Positions 9,601 to 17,384 of a DNA stretch of 64,000 nucleotides are shown here, piece after piece. Numbering within the stretch: the first letter of the stretch is position 1; each line of letters begins with the position of its first letter. This stretch comes from an uncultured Methanolobus sp. (GTDB lineage: Archaea > Halobacteriota > Methanosarcinia > Methanosarcinales > Methanosarcinaceae), in assembly GCF_963667555.1 (NCBI RefSeq), contig NZ_OY763421.1, forward strand, positions 2,063,562-2,127,561. The letters are read 5' to 3'. The notes beneath the pieces were generated by a model, which searched no databases, had not been told where the DNA came from, and saw nothing but the letters and a program-made list of their open reading frames with translations. Both the position numbers and the translations under genes were made by a program.

Positions 9601-10331
9601 AATGTATGGGAAGTTGTTACACCAGTTGAGGTATTTCCATCACCAAAATCCCAACCATAAGATGTTGTGTTGGTAGAAGAAGAAGCATCAAAGCTTACAG
9701 ATAATGGAGTTTCACCTGAAGTAGGCGTAGCTGTAAATGCAGCGGTTGGAAGAATAGTGGCTGCTGCAGAAACATCTATAGTTGTAGTATCAGTGTCAGT
9801 TCCATTTGCATTGGTAGCTGTAAGAGTTACAGTGTAAGTATTTACTCCATAGAATGTATGAGAAGTTGTTACACCTGTTGATATGTTCCCATCACCAAAA
9901 TCCCAATTATAAGATGTTGTGTTAGTAGAAGAAGAAGCATCAAAATTCACAGATAATGGAGTTTCACCTGAAGTAGGAGTAGCTGTAAATGCAGCGGTTG
10001 GAAGAATAGTAGTAGCTGCAGAAACATCTATGGTTGTTGTAGCTGTGGCGTTTTCAGTGCCATTTGCAGCAGTAAGAGTTACAGTGTAAGTATTTACTCC
10101 ATAGAATGTATGAGAAGTTGTTACACCACTTGAAGTATTTCCATCGCCAAAATCCCAATCGTAAGATGTTGCATTCACAGAAGTGGATGCATCAAAATTT
10201 ACAGATAATGGAGTTTCACCTGAAGTGGGAGTAGCCGTAAAAGCAGCAGTCACATTTGCTGCCGAAGCAACCGAACTGCATAGTATCATTAATGAAAATG
10301 CAATTAAAATAAATTTAAGTCTATTTCGCAT
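6645..10331 (-). CDS. Large S-layer-type surface protein with four PKD domains
   Basis: Cell-surface protein of 1228 residues. A cleavable signal peptide (residues 1-24, ending SSVASA) precedes four PKD domains of about 85-90 residues, each with a WDFGDGN- or WTFGDGN-like motif. Then come two copies (about 370-640 and 640-910) of the Methanosarcina-type S-layer family duplication domain, recognisable by the repeated NSDWGSYQIIGFMAEKYF / HSDWGQFQVIGFMAQKYF blocks and acidic DTDID segments. Next are two Ig-like domains, a CARDB-like domain (about 1100-1180), one membrane helix and a short amphipathic tail. PKD domains mediate protein or polysaccharide contacts; the S-layer domain forms the methanogen lattice. 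The DNA of PKD copies 2 and 3 is nearly identical, favouring recombination. The strong acidity fits a saline habitat. It may be the main S-layer protein or an accessory adhesin. Confidence 0.9.
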   Translation of the reverse strand: MRNRLKFILIAFSLMILCSSVASAANVTAAFTATPTSGETPLSVNFDASTSVNATSYDWDFGDGNTSSGVTTSHTFYGVNTYTVTLTAANGTENATATTTIDVSAATTILPTAAFTATPTSGETPLSVNFDASSSTNTTSYNWDFGDGNISTGVTTSHTFYGVNTYTVTLTATNANGTDTDTTTIDVSAAATILPTAAFTATPTSGETPLSVSFDASSSTNTTSYGWDFGDGNTSTGVTTSHTFYGVNTYTVTLTATNANGTDTDTTSISVSAPSSNPPVASFTTSATSGAVPLTITFTDTSTNSPTSLLWTFGDGNTTTTANDTITHTFTSTGTYNVTLKATNGDGDDTSDATTITVYPQTYYTGDRIWDENADQSSAYYIWDAKSFSGFFYDLESGLSSENMTISNIDRSLSDGDIVYQTRPVETDFENSDWGSYQIIGFMAEKYFAAYTDDTDIDGVNEVSLMSAGQLSKILLDDDDKESVYSGSSLILEEGYELNVVEVDVNGDSVYVTLTQDGDEIDSAVISSGDDYVYETDLGDADDVALIIVHIDDVFSGTESNAVFIQGVFQISDNYIELDDGETYGEMEVTSISDELIEMENDGTVSLSKGKSITLMGKIKLIVADNDDLRFAPYVDMSDPGTYELRGTVAEDDDLLTWTPLNFEGFYYDIDEGIQTETLKLTAISGRTIGDGNLVYTSTPASVDFEHSDWGQFQVIGFMAQKYFAGYTDDTDIDGVDEVSLMSNGQLSEVLLDDDDKSSVYSGSSLILEEGYTLDIIEVDTDGDSVLIELYQDGDEVDTEIVSANDDYVYEKDLGDADDVPIIIVHFNEVFAGTESNAVFVQGVFQISEDYIELEDGETYDKMEITSYDEDSIVMKNEDSITLTKDKDISLMGEVGIRVADSSDVRYYPYVEVTTAASQALSISLSDSTVTEGDEVTITVTSRGSRISDATVKVEGTTIGTTDDEGTIDYDADEAGTFEITATKDGYTSASDDLEVIDKNDETKKMSIEVSPDEVYEGSSITIYVLQAIGGDEISGVAVTYDGKSIGTTGSAGTVTYTVTEAGTHSIEATKSGMNDAELDLKVNELAAKFAFSNLEISPLEIKQGQEATITADVTNTGTAEGSTTVELKINDVIVDSKTITLSVGNSTTVEFTHEEEEPGTYQVELGGQETTYEVFEKSGTILYVLGAVGLAAIGGVAYLFTAGGWTVEIAQAKAAEAVASIKELIGK

Positions 10332-10398
10332 TCTAAACCTTCCTTAAATATTAGATTAAACTGTGTAAATTAAATATCGTAAACTAATCCTGCCTAAT

Positions 10399-11391
10399 TT
10401 AAATCCCCAATTGTAGATAACCTTTTCGATAAATCGTCAGGTTTTCTCCGCTATGGCACCTAAGTGTAGTACCAACTTCCCGGTCAACTACTTCTCCTAT
10501 AACATTTAAATAACATGCGCTTTGAGCCGCTTCCAGCATATCCGGGGAAACTGTGCAAAGTAGCTCAAAATCGCCTCCTGTGTAAAGTGCAAAATCAGTA
10601 AGCACCGTGCGTTCCGAGCTTACATGGTCGATCAGTTCCTGCTGTATTGGCAGAGAATCCTCATCAATCCTGAAACCCACTTTATTAAGGTCTGCAAGGT
10701 CATGAAGTGACATTGCCAGTCCGTCACTAGTGTCCATCATACTGGTCACGGCACCTGTGCGGGCAAGTTCCTGACCTTCATTTACCCGTGGAACCGGTTC
10801 AAGAAGCGTGTTCATTAAACTATCCGGAACATCTATATTGTTCTCAAGGGCATGAAGCGCAGCACCGGCAGAACCTGCAAAACCGGTCACACATATCAGA
10901 TCACCAGGTTTTGCACCCCTTCGGGTAAGAATTTCCGATTTGCTTACTTTTCCGATAGCTGTACCGGTAATTGTAAGTTCATCATGAGTGTCAATGTCGC
11001 CGCCTATAACAGATGTACCGCAGAATTTTGCACAATCGTTCATTCCTCTTGAGATCTCATCAACAAATACGAGTTCAGTATCCCTGGAAAAACCCATGGC
11101 TGAGAGAAAACCTATCGGCCTGGCACCCATTGATGCTACATCACTGAAATTTACCGCAGCTGACATCCATCCGATCTGCCACGGAGTCATGCAAAGAGGG
11201 AAATCAGTCTTGCGGTGCAACATATCTGTTGTTATCACCATATACTCATTTTCAGAAATATCAATAACTGCACAATCATCCGGTCCTGCACCTAATGTAA
11301 CATCAGGATTGTAGACCGAACTGAAAATACCTGACAAACGACTTATAAGAGGACGTTCACCCAGTTCTGATACGGAAATATGGTCATTCAT
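10399..11391 (-). CDS. thiL: Thiamine-monophosphate kinase
   Basis: Phosphorylates thiamine monophosphate to thiamine pyrophosphate with ATP, the last step of cofactor synthesis. The 330-residue length and PurM/ThiL (AIRS) fold blocks are typical: GAGPDDCAVIDI near residue 36, then TTDMLHRKTDF, GWMSAAVNFSDVASMGARP, GGDIDTHDE, MMDTSDGLAMSLHDLA and the Gly-rich YTGGDFELLCTV. Asp residues in the GPDDCA, NFSD and MDTSDG motifs bind Mg-ATP in the family. It lies alone between the DUF4349 gene and the surface-protein gene, all leftward; the DUF4349 gene has its own terminator in between. The yjbQ gene at 49241 may also touch thiamine phosphate chemistry. Confidence 0.93.
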   Translation of the reverse strand: MNDHISVSELGERPLISRLSGIFSSVYNPDVTLGAGPDDCAVIDISENEYMVITTDMLHRKTDFPLCMTPWQIGWMSAAVNFSDVASMGARPIGFLSAMGFSRDTELVFVDEISRGMNDCAKFCGTSVIGGDIDTHDELTITGTAIGKVSKSEILTRRGAKPGDLICVTGFAGSAGAALHALENNIDVPDSLMNTLLEPVPRVNEGQELARTGAVTSMMDTSDGLAMSLHDLADLNKVGFRIDEDSLPIQQELIDHVSSERTVLTDFALYTGGDFELLCTVSPDMLEAAQSACYLNVIGEVVDREVGTTLRCHSGENLTIYRKGYLQLGI

Positions 11392-11459
11392 AGTATCTGC
11401 TATTTTAATGTGCTATATATAATTACTTGACTATGAAGCATTGTTACTAATCTTAATGC

Positions 11460-11503
11460 CAAAAAACAAAAAAGTAATCTTAGCTGGCAGATAAGTGCCA
11501 GCT
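11460..11503 (-). terminator. Terminator of the DUF4349 gene
   Basis: A perfect 8-bp stem (AGCTGGCA / TGCCAGCT at 11482-11489 and 11496-11503, loop of 6 nt). On the minus strand it is followed by a T-rich tract at about 11460-11473. It sits 25 nt beyond the stop of the leftward gene ending at 11528. Confidence 0.65.
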
Positions 11504-11527
11504 TAAAACAAAAATCCAACTAAAAAC

Positions 11528-12385
11528 CTATCTTCTGATCCTTCTCCTGATAACCAGAACTGTTCCACCGAAGAAGATCAAAACAATTACAAGTGGCAGA
11601 AGATAGCCGACAAGGATTATCAGTGCATTGACCATTGATATAAAACCGTTAACAGACTCTGACATTGCATCCCTGATACCCCATGAACGAGTTATTGGTC
11701 TTGGCTCTGTTACACGGATATTGATAGTTGAGAAATCAATCCTGTCATCAAGATAATTGAGCCTTCCGGTAAGGCTTTCAATTTCACCGCGAACCCTTTC
11801 GAGTTCTTTTTCAACTGCAAGTACATCTTCCACCGTCTCGGTCATATTGAGAATTTCCTGAAGACGGGTTTCCTGTATTTTCAGATTCTCCAGACGTGCA
11901 CTCACATCGATGTACTCTTCCGTAACATCCTGTGCACTTACACTTTTACTTGTAACTTCGCCCAGCTCACCGACATCCTCAAGGAAAGACGGATATTCCG
12001 ATTCCGGAATCCTGACAGTTATATAACCATTTTTGCCTTCATATGAATCATAATACGAGTCATATACTGAGGAACTGGAAACATACCCACCTGAAGCCAC
12101 TGCCATCTTTGATATCTCATCAACACCTTCTGCGGCATCGCTGACCTGTATTGTCATGTCAACGGTGGTTATCGTCTTGCGGTCCACAGAAACAGAAGAA
12201 GCTCCGCCATAAGCATAATCAGCTTCAGCCATAGTATTTCTTGCAGAGTAATCATCGTACTCTTCAACTACCATGTAATCAGCAGACTGCATGGAGGATT
12301 CTTTATAGCTGCTCGCACAGCCGGATACAAAAGTAGCTGCCAGCAGAATAATTAGTACTGCAATGCTAGTGAATTTTCCCTTCAT
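11528..12385 (-). CDS. DUF4349 domain lipoprotein with C-terminal membrane helix
   Basis: Membrane-associated protein of 285 residues and unknown role. A lipoprotein-type signal (hydrophobic core then TFVSGC) is followed by a low-complexity linker rich in Tyr, Ser and Asp, and then by the DUF4349 core: VDMTIQVSDAAEGVDEI, YVSSSSVYDSYY, GYITVRIPESEYPSFLEDV and VTSKSVSAQDVTEEYIDVSA. A long helical hairpin (about residues 155-205) precedes a second strand region, and a strong membrane helix lies near the C-terminus (ALIILVGYLLPLVIVLIFFG) followed by RRRIRR. The protein is thus tethered at both ends. DUF4349 proteins are common in bacteria and archaea without a firm function. It is transcribed alone, with a clear terminator. 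Confidence 0.82.
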   Translation of the reverse strand: MKGKFTSIAVLIILLAATFVSGCASSYKESSMQSADYMVVEEYDDYSARNTMAEADYAYGGASSVSVDRKTITTVDMTIQVSDAAEGVDEISKMAVASGGYVSSSSVYDSYYDSYEGKNGYITVRIPESEYPSFLEDVGELGEVTSKSVSAQDVTEEYIDVSARLENLKIQETRLQEILNMTETVEDVLAVEKELERVRGEIESLTGRLNYLDDRIDFSTINIRVTEPRPITRSWGIRDAMSESVNGFISMVNALIILVGYLLPLVIVLIFFGGTVLVIRRRIRR

Positions 12386-12451
12386 TTGATCACACCCTTT
12401 TAAAGTATAATTAAATGATTGACCGGAAAGTATTAAAAAATTGTTTAAACT

Positions 12452-13240
12452 TCAAACAGATTCGAAGTTAAGCTTCTCGTTGCCTTTCTCTTTTGTCCTG
12501 ACATAGATATTGTCAAGGAACTCATGGGCAACATGAGCCAGTTCAATAAGTTCATCACGATTCAGAGGTTTTCTGTCCCTGAGAGATTCAAGCATGGCTC
12601 TCTCGGCAAATCCCTGCTGGAGCACATAGACAACATCCCTTCTGCCTGTGAGTTCATTGATAGAACGTGCGATTTTGCGTACATCATCAGAACTTCCCAT
12701 GAAATCACGAATAATGGTTGTCCTCAATTCAAGCTCGATATCATTTTCCAGAACTAACTTGATAGAACTGGATACTTTATCCACTGCTACCTGTGGGTCA
12801 ACATGGATATCAGAAAAATCCATGCATCCGATTGATCTTGCATAACCCTCCGAATCATTCAACGGAGCTTTCACATCGATGAAGAATTTGTCCACAAGCC
12901 TTTCTTTGATTAGTTCAGCCATTACGTGAGGATAATGACCATTGGTATGAATGCCGACGAGCAGACCAATCTTTTTTGCATATTTTGCAAGATAGGTAAC
13001 AGCATCCTTCTGCATCAGGGGTTCTCCACCTGAGAAAACCACACTGCTGACAAAAGGCCGGGACTTCTTCATCTCTGCTTCAAGTACGGAAGCTTCTACC
13101 ATGTTGCTTTCAAAAAGAAGCTCATGGTTCTGGCAATAAGGACACCTGTAAGGACATCCACGTAAAAAGAAAACGATCGACACCTTTCCGTGCCAATCTA
13201 CAGTAGATATGGGAATAGTATTCCCATAATTTACTTTCAT
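12452..13240 (-). CDS. nrdG: Anaerobic ribonucleotide reductase activating enzyme (radical SAM)
   Basis: Uses S-adenosylmethionine and a [4Fe-4S] cluster to create the glycyl radical on NrdD. The cluster motif CPYRCPYC (CxxxCxxC) is near residue 30 within FFLRGCPYRCPYCQNHEL, and the SAM-binding SGGEPLMQ block follows at about 70. At 262 residues it is longer than E. coli NrdG and matches the archaeal/anaerobic pyruvate-formate-lyase-activase-like form. It lies 20 bp downstream of nrdD on the same strand, so the pair are co-transcribed with the upstream redoxin gene. The C-terminal part (about 180-262) is helical and probably substrate-recognition. Confidence 0.9.
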   Translation of the reverse strand: MKVNYGNTIPISTVDWHGKVSIVFFLRGCPYRCPYCQNHELLFESNMVEASVLEAEMKKSRPFVSSVVFSGGEPLMQKDAVTYLAKYAKKIGLLVGIHTNGHYPHVMAELIKERLVDKFFIDVKAPLNDSEGYARSIGCMDFSDIHVDPQVAVDKVSSSIKLVLENDIELELRTTIIRDFMGSSDDVRKIARSINELTGRRDVVYVLQQGFAERAMLESLRDRKPLNRDELIELAHVAHEFLDNIYVRTKEKGNEKLNFESV

Positions 13241-13260
13241 ATTTCCAGATTCTTCCGGCT

Positions 13261-15663
13261 TTAGATCATGTCTGAGGAACCGTAGCGCATCCTGTCTGCA
13301 AGTTCCTGCCTCTTACCATTGTTCCAGCCGCTTACTGCCTGCACATATCCGGTTACCCTGGACATCTGCTCGACATTGGTGGAACCACAGTTCTCACATG
13401 TGCACTTAAGACCTGACATCATGTGGAAGTCATTGAGACACACAGTCATATCCTTGGTGAAAGCAAAGTAACCTATCTGAGTGTTCCTTGCAATGTTCAT
13501 TGCAAACTCCTTAAGTCCCTTTGCATCAGGTGAACCTTCGCCCATCCATATGTGGCAGATGTTTCCTCCGTCAACGATAGGGAAGAACACATGCTCAAGG
13601 TTGATCCTGTCAATAAGTGAGATGTTGGCACCTGGTGGTACATGTGTACCGTTGGTGTAGTACACTGGCAGATCGGTTGTTTTCCTTAGATTTGCAAGAG
13701 CAGCTTCCTTGTCACCCTTTACAACTTCAAGGACACAGTCCCTGTACTCATCGTGGAGCATGTCAGATACAGAGAATCTCTGACCTGTTGTTTCAGCAGG
13801 TGTGCGTGCAAGAGCGATCTCAAGACCGTGCTTCTGGCTGAGCTCGTGTGCGTACATTTCCATCTCGGTCATTACCCTGATGGCAAACTTGAACGCATCT
13901 CTTGATTCATGCAACTGTGAACCGGTGTGGTACTGGACCATCTCATTGATACCTACAACACCGATGGTGCATACAAGTGCATCAATGTCCACTGCAACAC
14001 ATCCCTTCTCACCTGTAACTGGGTCCTTTGGTCTCTGTGTTGCAAATGGCATCCTGTTGTTCTCAATGATGTTATCCATCCAGTTGCGCTTTGTCTTGAA
14101 GAGCTGTATACACTGGTCCATCAGTAGTTTGAGGTCAGCAAACAGAGCAGAATCATCCCCGCCTGCCCTGTACGCTGCTCTTGGGCAGTTAAGAGATACT
14201 ACCTGCCAGGAACCCATTGAGAAATGTTTTCCATCCTTGAAAAGGAGCTTATCATCAAAACTGTCATCTGCATCAGCATTTGCTGAGAACTGGTATGCAC
14301 AGCACTGATAACAGGATATGCCCTCACCTGCACCTCTGTATTCTGGTAACTGATTATCGAAATATGGGGTTCCGAACTTTGCTGCAAGTTCGAAGGTCAT
14401 GTCATAGAGTTCCTCATAACCTGGCAGTTCAGGATGTGCCTTGTTGAAGAACTCATCCTCTTCCATAAAGTCAGGCTCAATTGATATCTCAGGCTTTGGG
14501 AAGTTGAAAGGCTTGCCCCAGTTGTCACCCTCGATCATTACATCCATGAGTGCCTTGAATGCAAGACGGACCTCACGCTCAAACTCACCATAAGTGCGTG
14601 TCTGGGTACCATTCTCACCATTGTGGACACGTCCCTTGTAAACAGCTGGCTTGTCCTTCCAGAGCTTTGGTACACCAGGGGAGAGCTGGACTGAGGAGAA
14701 TACTACCTGTCCACCGCGGGCAACCATCATCTGGGTCATCTCATAGACGAACATCTGCATGAGCTGCTTTATATCACTGTAACTCTTGCCCTCAAGATAT
14801 GGAGCAAGGAATGTGAGGAAATTATAGAATCCCTGACCACCTGCGAAGTTTGTCTGGGCACTTCCCAGAGCCTTCACTGCGTGGAGGATCGCGACCTCTG
14901 CCTTCATTGCAGGGCCAGCTACACTTGCCTTGGCACCTGAACCATCTGGCATGAGACCATAGTAGAAGAAATACCGCAGATCCCAGTCCTGACAGAATGC
15001 ACGGGTTCCAAGGTATTCAAGATCATGAATGTGAATATCACCGTTAAGGTGCAGGTCAGCAAGCTTTGGTGGCAACAGCAGCAAGTACTGTTCCTTTGAT
15101 ATCTTGTCTGCCTTCTTCTTGTGAGAGGTTTCAGCGTTCTCCTGAAGGTTTGCATTGTCATTTGCCTCAAAACCACTTCCAAGGTCTATCTCACATGCAT
15201 CATATACAGGAGTACCTATCCTTGTGGAGATGTTTCTCCATTCAACATGGCCTCTCTGAAGAAGTTCCATGTTGACTATTTCTCTGATAAGCGGACCTGA
15301 AAGGAACTTGAGGTCAAGACTTCTTATACGGCGCTCTACATCCTTTGCAATGTCAAGTGCTGCATCCTTTTCAATACCTGGCTTGCCGTGGAACCTCTCA
15401 GCAAGCTTTGTTTCCTTTAACAACTGGTTCACAATTATACTGCGATCCCAGTCCACCATATGGCCAGCGGTGGTACGCACCTTTGGCATTATGGATATAT
15501 CATGACCGTCGAGCGTCTTCTGTATAGCATGCTGTTTTGTGAGTGTTGTCATACTGGTATCTGTCCTCTCGTCTTCCTCTGCGCGAACCTGCATGTCAGT
15601 TCCCAACTCTGCATTTTCAAGTTCGATCTTGTCCTTAATATTAGTAGCACATACGTCCATCAT
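13261..15663 (-). CDS. nrdD: Anaerobic (class III) ribonucleoside-triphosphate reductase
   Basis: Reduces ribonucleoside triphosphates to dNTPs in the oxygen-free cell. The product is 800 residues. An ATP-cone regulatory domain occupies about residues 45-150 (VRTTAGHMVDWDRSIIVNQL). The glycyl-radical barrel follows with GGQGFYNFLTFLAPYL, YQCCAYQFSANAD and SMGSWQVVSLNCPRAA, and the C-terminal loop RVTGYVQAVSGWNNGKRQ carries the radical glycine after a Cys motif (LKCTCENCGS) that binds metal in the family. ATG at 15663 is preferred to GTG at 15669 because AGGTG is placed correctly for it. The redoxin upstream fits Methanosarcina-type class III enzymes, which are reported to draw electrons from a NrdH-like redoxin and ferredoxin:disulfide reductase rather than formate. 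Confidence 0.95.
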   Translation of the reverse strand: MMDVCATNIKDKIELENAELGTDMQVRAEEDERTDTSMTTLTKQHAIQKTLDGHDISIMPKVRTTAGHMVDWDRSIIVNQLLKETKLAERFHGKPGIEKDAALDIAKDVERRIRSLDLKFLSGPLIREIVNMELLQRGHVEWRNISTRIGTPVYDACEIDLGSGFEANDNANLQENAETSHKKKADKISKEQYLLLLPPKLADLHLNGDIHIHDLEYLGTRAFCQDWDLRYFFYYGLMPDGSGAKASVAGPAMKAEVAILHAVKALGSAQTNFAGGQGFYNFLTFLAPYLEGKSYSDIKQLMQMFVYEMTQMMVARGGQVVFSSVQLSPGVPKLWKDKPAVYKGRVHNGENGTQTRTYGEFEREVRLAFKALMDVMIEGDNWGKPFNFPKPEISIEPDFMEEDEFFNKAHPELPGYEELYDMTFELAAKFGTPYFDNQLPEYRGAGEGISCYQCCAYQFSANADADDSFDDKLLFKDGKHFSMGSWQVVSLNCPRAAYRAGGDDSALFADLKLLMDQCIQLFKTKRNWMDNIIENNRMPFATQRPKDPVTGEKGCVAVDIDALVCTIGVVGINEMVQYHTGSQLHESRDAFKFAIRVMTEMEMYAHELSQKHGLEIALARTPAETTGQRFSVSDMLHDEYRDCVLEVVKGDKEAALANLRKTTDLPVYYTNGTHVPPGANISLIDRINLEHVFFPIVDGGNICHIWMGEGSPDAKGLKEFAMNIARNTQIGYFAFTKDMTVCLNDFHMMSGLKCTCENCGSTNVEQMSRVTGYVQAVSGWNNGKRQELADRMRYGSSDMI

Positions 15664-15686
15664 TCCCACCTTTAATTTGATTGCAC

Positions 15687-15938
15687 TTAGAGTATGCTGC
15701 CCAATGCTTCCAGGTTCACGTCAGGACCACTGAACAGTTCCTTATGAGTTAAAAACTCATCGCCGATCTGGAGTACCGGGGCAGTCATGGTGAAAACACC
15801 ATTGAATTTTAGTTCGGTCAAAGCTTCAGGAGTAGACATATCTGCTGTTGCAAATTCAACTCCTTTCGATTTTAGTACCTTTTTTAATTGCTCGCATTTC
15901 GGGCAAGTCTGTGTTGTATATATAATCACTTCAACCAT
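15687..15938 (-). CDS. Glutaredoxin/NrdH-like redoxin
   Basis: A small dithiol protein of 83 residues with the thioredoxin fold: VIIYTTQTCPKCEQLKK holds the CPKC redox pair at residues 12-15, and the cis-Pro region is MTAPVLQIGDEF. It is the first gene of the operon and lies 23 bp before nrdD, so it is probably the direct electron donor to the reductase (known for Methanosarcina barkeri class III RNR; inference here). ATG at 15938 is the likely start: residues before it in the open frame do not belong to the fold. The 739 bp upstream hold no convincing gene before radB. Confidence 0.88.
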   Translation of the reverse strand: MVEVIIYTTQTCPKCEQLKKVLKSKGVEFATADMSTPEALTELKFNGVFTMTAPVLQIGDEFLTHKELFSGPDVNLEALGSIL

Positions 15939-16309
15939 TTTCTCGCGTCCCTCGATTGTATATAAATAAACTATTATATTAGTCACATTCTGGAGAGGAA
16001 CAACAATGCCATATTGAAAAACGCATTCAACAGACATTGTTATTATTAGAGCCTCTGTTTCCAGAAGGTAAATTATACAAATGGCTTATAGCTTAATAAT
16101 GGTTTTTCAAACGGGATTTGAATATACATTGAACAATAGCACACCTGGTTTGTTATCAAATATGAAACATAGATTAAACAAATATAGTAATAAGAATGAA
16201 ACATACATGGTTATCGTTGAGTTACCCCGGGAGAAAGAAGCCATTTCAAGAAACATTTGCAAACAGATTTGCTATGAGCCATAATAGCTAGAGCGATAAC
16301 TAAGGCGAT
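15939..16309. other. Intergenic stretch without a convincing gene
   Basis: This stretch carries the promoter region of the redoxin-nrdD-nrdG operon (A+T-rich around 15955-15985). Beyond it I see one open frame at 16081-16284 with no recognisable motif, no ribosome-binding site and composition like non-coding DNA, so I leave it out as a gene. It runs into the repeat at 16310-16580. Confidence 0.5.
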
Positions 16310-16580
16310 ACCGAAGGTTCCGGTGAAGCCGGCATTTTCCCACAAGACATAGCAAAATATCTGCACAATACCCAGAATACTTTCTTCGCAGGACTTCCGT
16401 AGAATTAGTAATATAAATGCAATAATATGCGGAATAATCTTCTGTTCAGAATCATAGGAATGCGCCGCCTTCGGCGGATGGTTACTTTGTTTTTAGTTTA
16501 CAGATTGTTTTTGCGGAAACAAAAAAGAGCAATGTTTGTGTCACCCATACCAATTGTCAACCGGATATCTACAGAGCCTA
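16310..16580. repeat. Diverged copy (left-truncated) of the MITE-like repeat
   Basis: This stretch aligns with 20090-20340 throughout its length in the same orientation. Shared blocks in order are CCGAAGG(G/T)TCCGG, CATTTTCCCA/CGTTTTCCCA, AATACTTTCTT, GTAGAATT, GCCGCCTTCGGCGGATGGTT, TTTGTTTTTAG and CTACAGAGCC. The right end matches the terminal inverted repeat of the intact copy with a few substitutions. The expected left terminal repeat, near 16245, is absent. It ends about 100 bp before radB and is probably an old, decayed element. Confidence 0.72.
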
Positions 16581-16677
16581 AAAACAAAAAAGGCATAAAA
16601 GAAAATACACTACTAGTGCCAAAAGATGTATATTATAAACCCTATTATAGCAGATAATCCCAGCAAGAGGTGTAAAG

Positions 16678-17343
16678 ATAACTGAGCAATTAAGTTCCGG
16701 CTGCAAGCCTATTGATGATCTTTTATGCGGAGGATTTGAGGCAGGCGTAGTCACACAGATATTTGGAGAACCGGGAAGTGGAAAGACAAATCTGTGTCTT
16801 CAGCTTGCAGTTGAATGCGTTAAAAAAGGAAAGAAGGCAATCTACATAGATACCGAAGCTATTTCTCCGAACAGGTTCAGGCAGATAGCCGGAGAGAATG
16901 CAAAAGAAATAGCTCAGCAGATAGTTATCTTTGAACCCCATAATTTTGAAGAACAGTACGCAGCAGTAAAAGAGATCGAGAAACTCATATCAGAGAAAGT
17001 CGGACTGATACTCATTGACTCTGCAACTGCTTTTTACAGGTTCGAGCTTGATCAGGAAGAGTCAGGAATAAGGACAAGAAGAGAGCTTTCAAACCAGATA
17101 GGACTGATACATGCCATTGCACGCAAACACAGAATAGTTGCCGTTATGACAAATCAGGTTTACAGCGACATGGCAGGCGGAGTAAGACCCATAGGCGGCA
17201 GCGGAATAGAGCATATCTCAAAGACCATAATCCAGCTTGAAAAAACCGGAGATGGAAAAAGACGTGCAAAACTCTGGAAACACCGCTCACTCCCGGAAGG
17301 CGGCACCTGTGAATTTACCATCACCAGTGAAGGTGTCAGGTAA
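16678..17343 (+). CDS. radB: DNA repair and recombination protein RadB (non-canonical ATA start)
   Basis: Archaeal RecA/Rad51 paralogue that modulates RadA in recombination; it lacks RadA's N-terminal HhH domain. The 221 residues match RadB length. Walker A is GEPGSGKTN near residue 30, Walker B is LILIDSATAF, and the L2/Gln region is VMTNQVYSDMAGGVRPIGGS. The frame is open from 16651, but no ATG, GTG or TTG precedes the conserved N-terminus. An ideal GAGGTG at 16667-16672 is placed 5 nt before ATA at 16678, which continues as TEQLSSGCKPIDDLL, matching the family's usual Met-Thr-Glu start. The first internal ATG, at 17146, would remove the whole ATP site. So either ATA initiates translation or the ATG has been lost by mutation or sequencing error. 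The gene stands alone between a repeat and the converging trmI gene. Confidence 0.88.
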   Translation: MTEQLSSGCKPIDDLLCGGFEAGVVTQIFGEPGSGKTNLCLQLAVECVKKGKKAIYIDTEAISPNRFRQIAGENAKEIAQQIVIFEPHNFEEQYAAVKEIEKLISEKVGLILIDSATAFYRFELDQEESGIRTRRELSNQIGLIHAIARKHRIVAVMTNQVYSDMAGGVRPIGGSGIEHISKTIIQLEKTGDGKRRAKLWKHRSLPEGGTCEFTITSEGVR

Positions 17344-17384
17344 ATTCAAAATTGAACCAAATTAAAACTAAAATATAAAAAAAC

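Noticed and set aside
9240..10260. Long near-identical DNA repeats
   Set aside because: They are the coding DNA of the PKD domains, not an independent repeat element.
16081..16284. Open frame of 67 codons between the redoxin gene and the repeat
   Set aside because: No ribosome-binding site, no recognisable motif and A+T-driven composition; it is probably non-coding.
16427..16657. Open frame through the left repeat copy
   Set aside because: Its translation resembles the frame at 20125-20445 only because the two repeats are homologous DNA. Interruptions and lack of codon bias argue against a gene.
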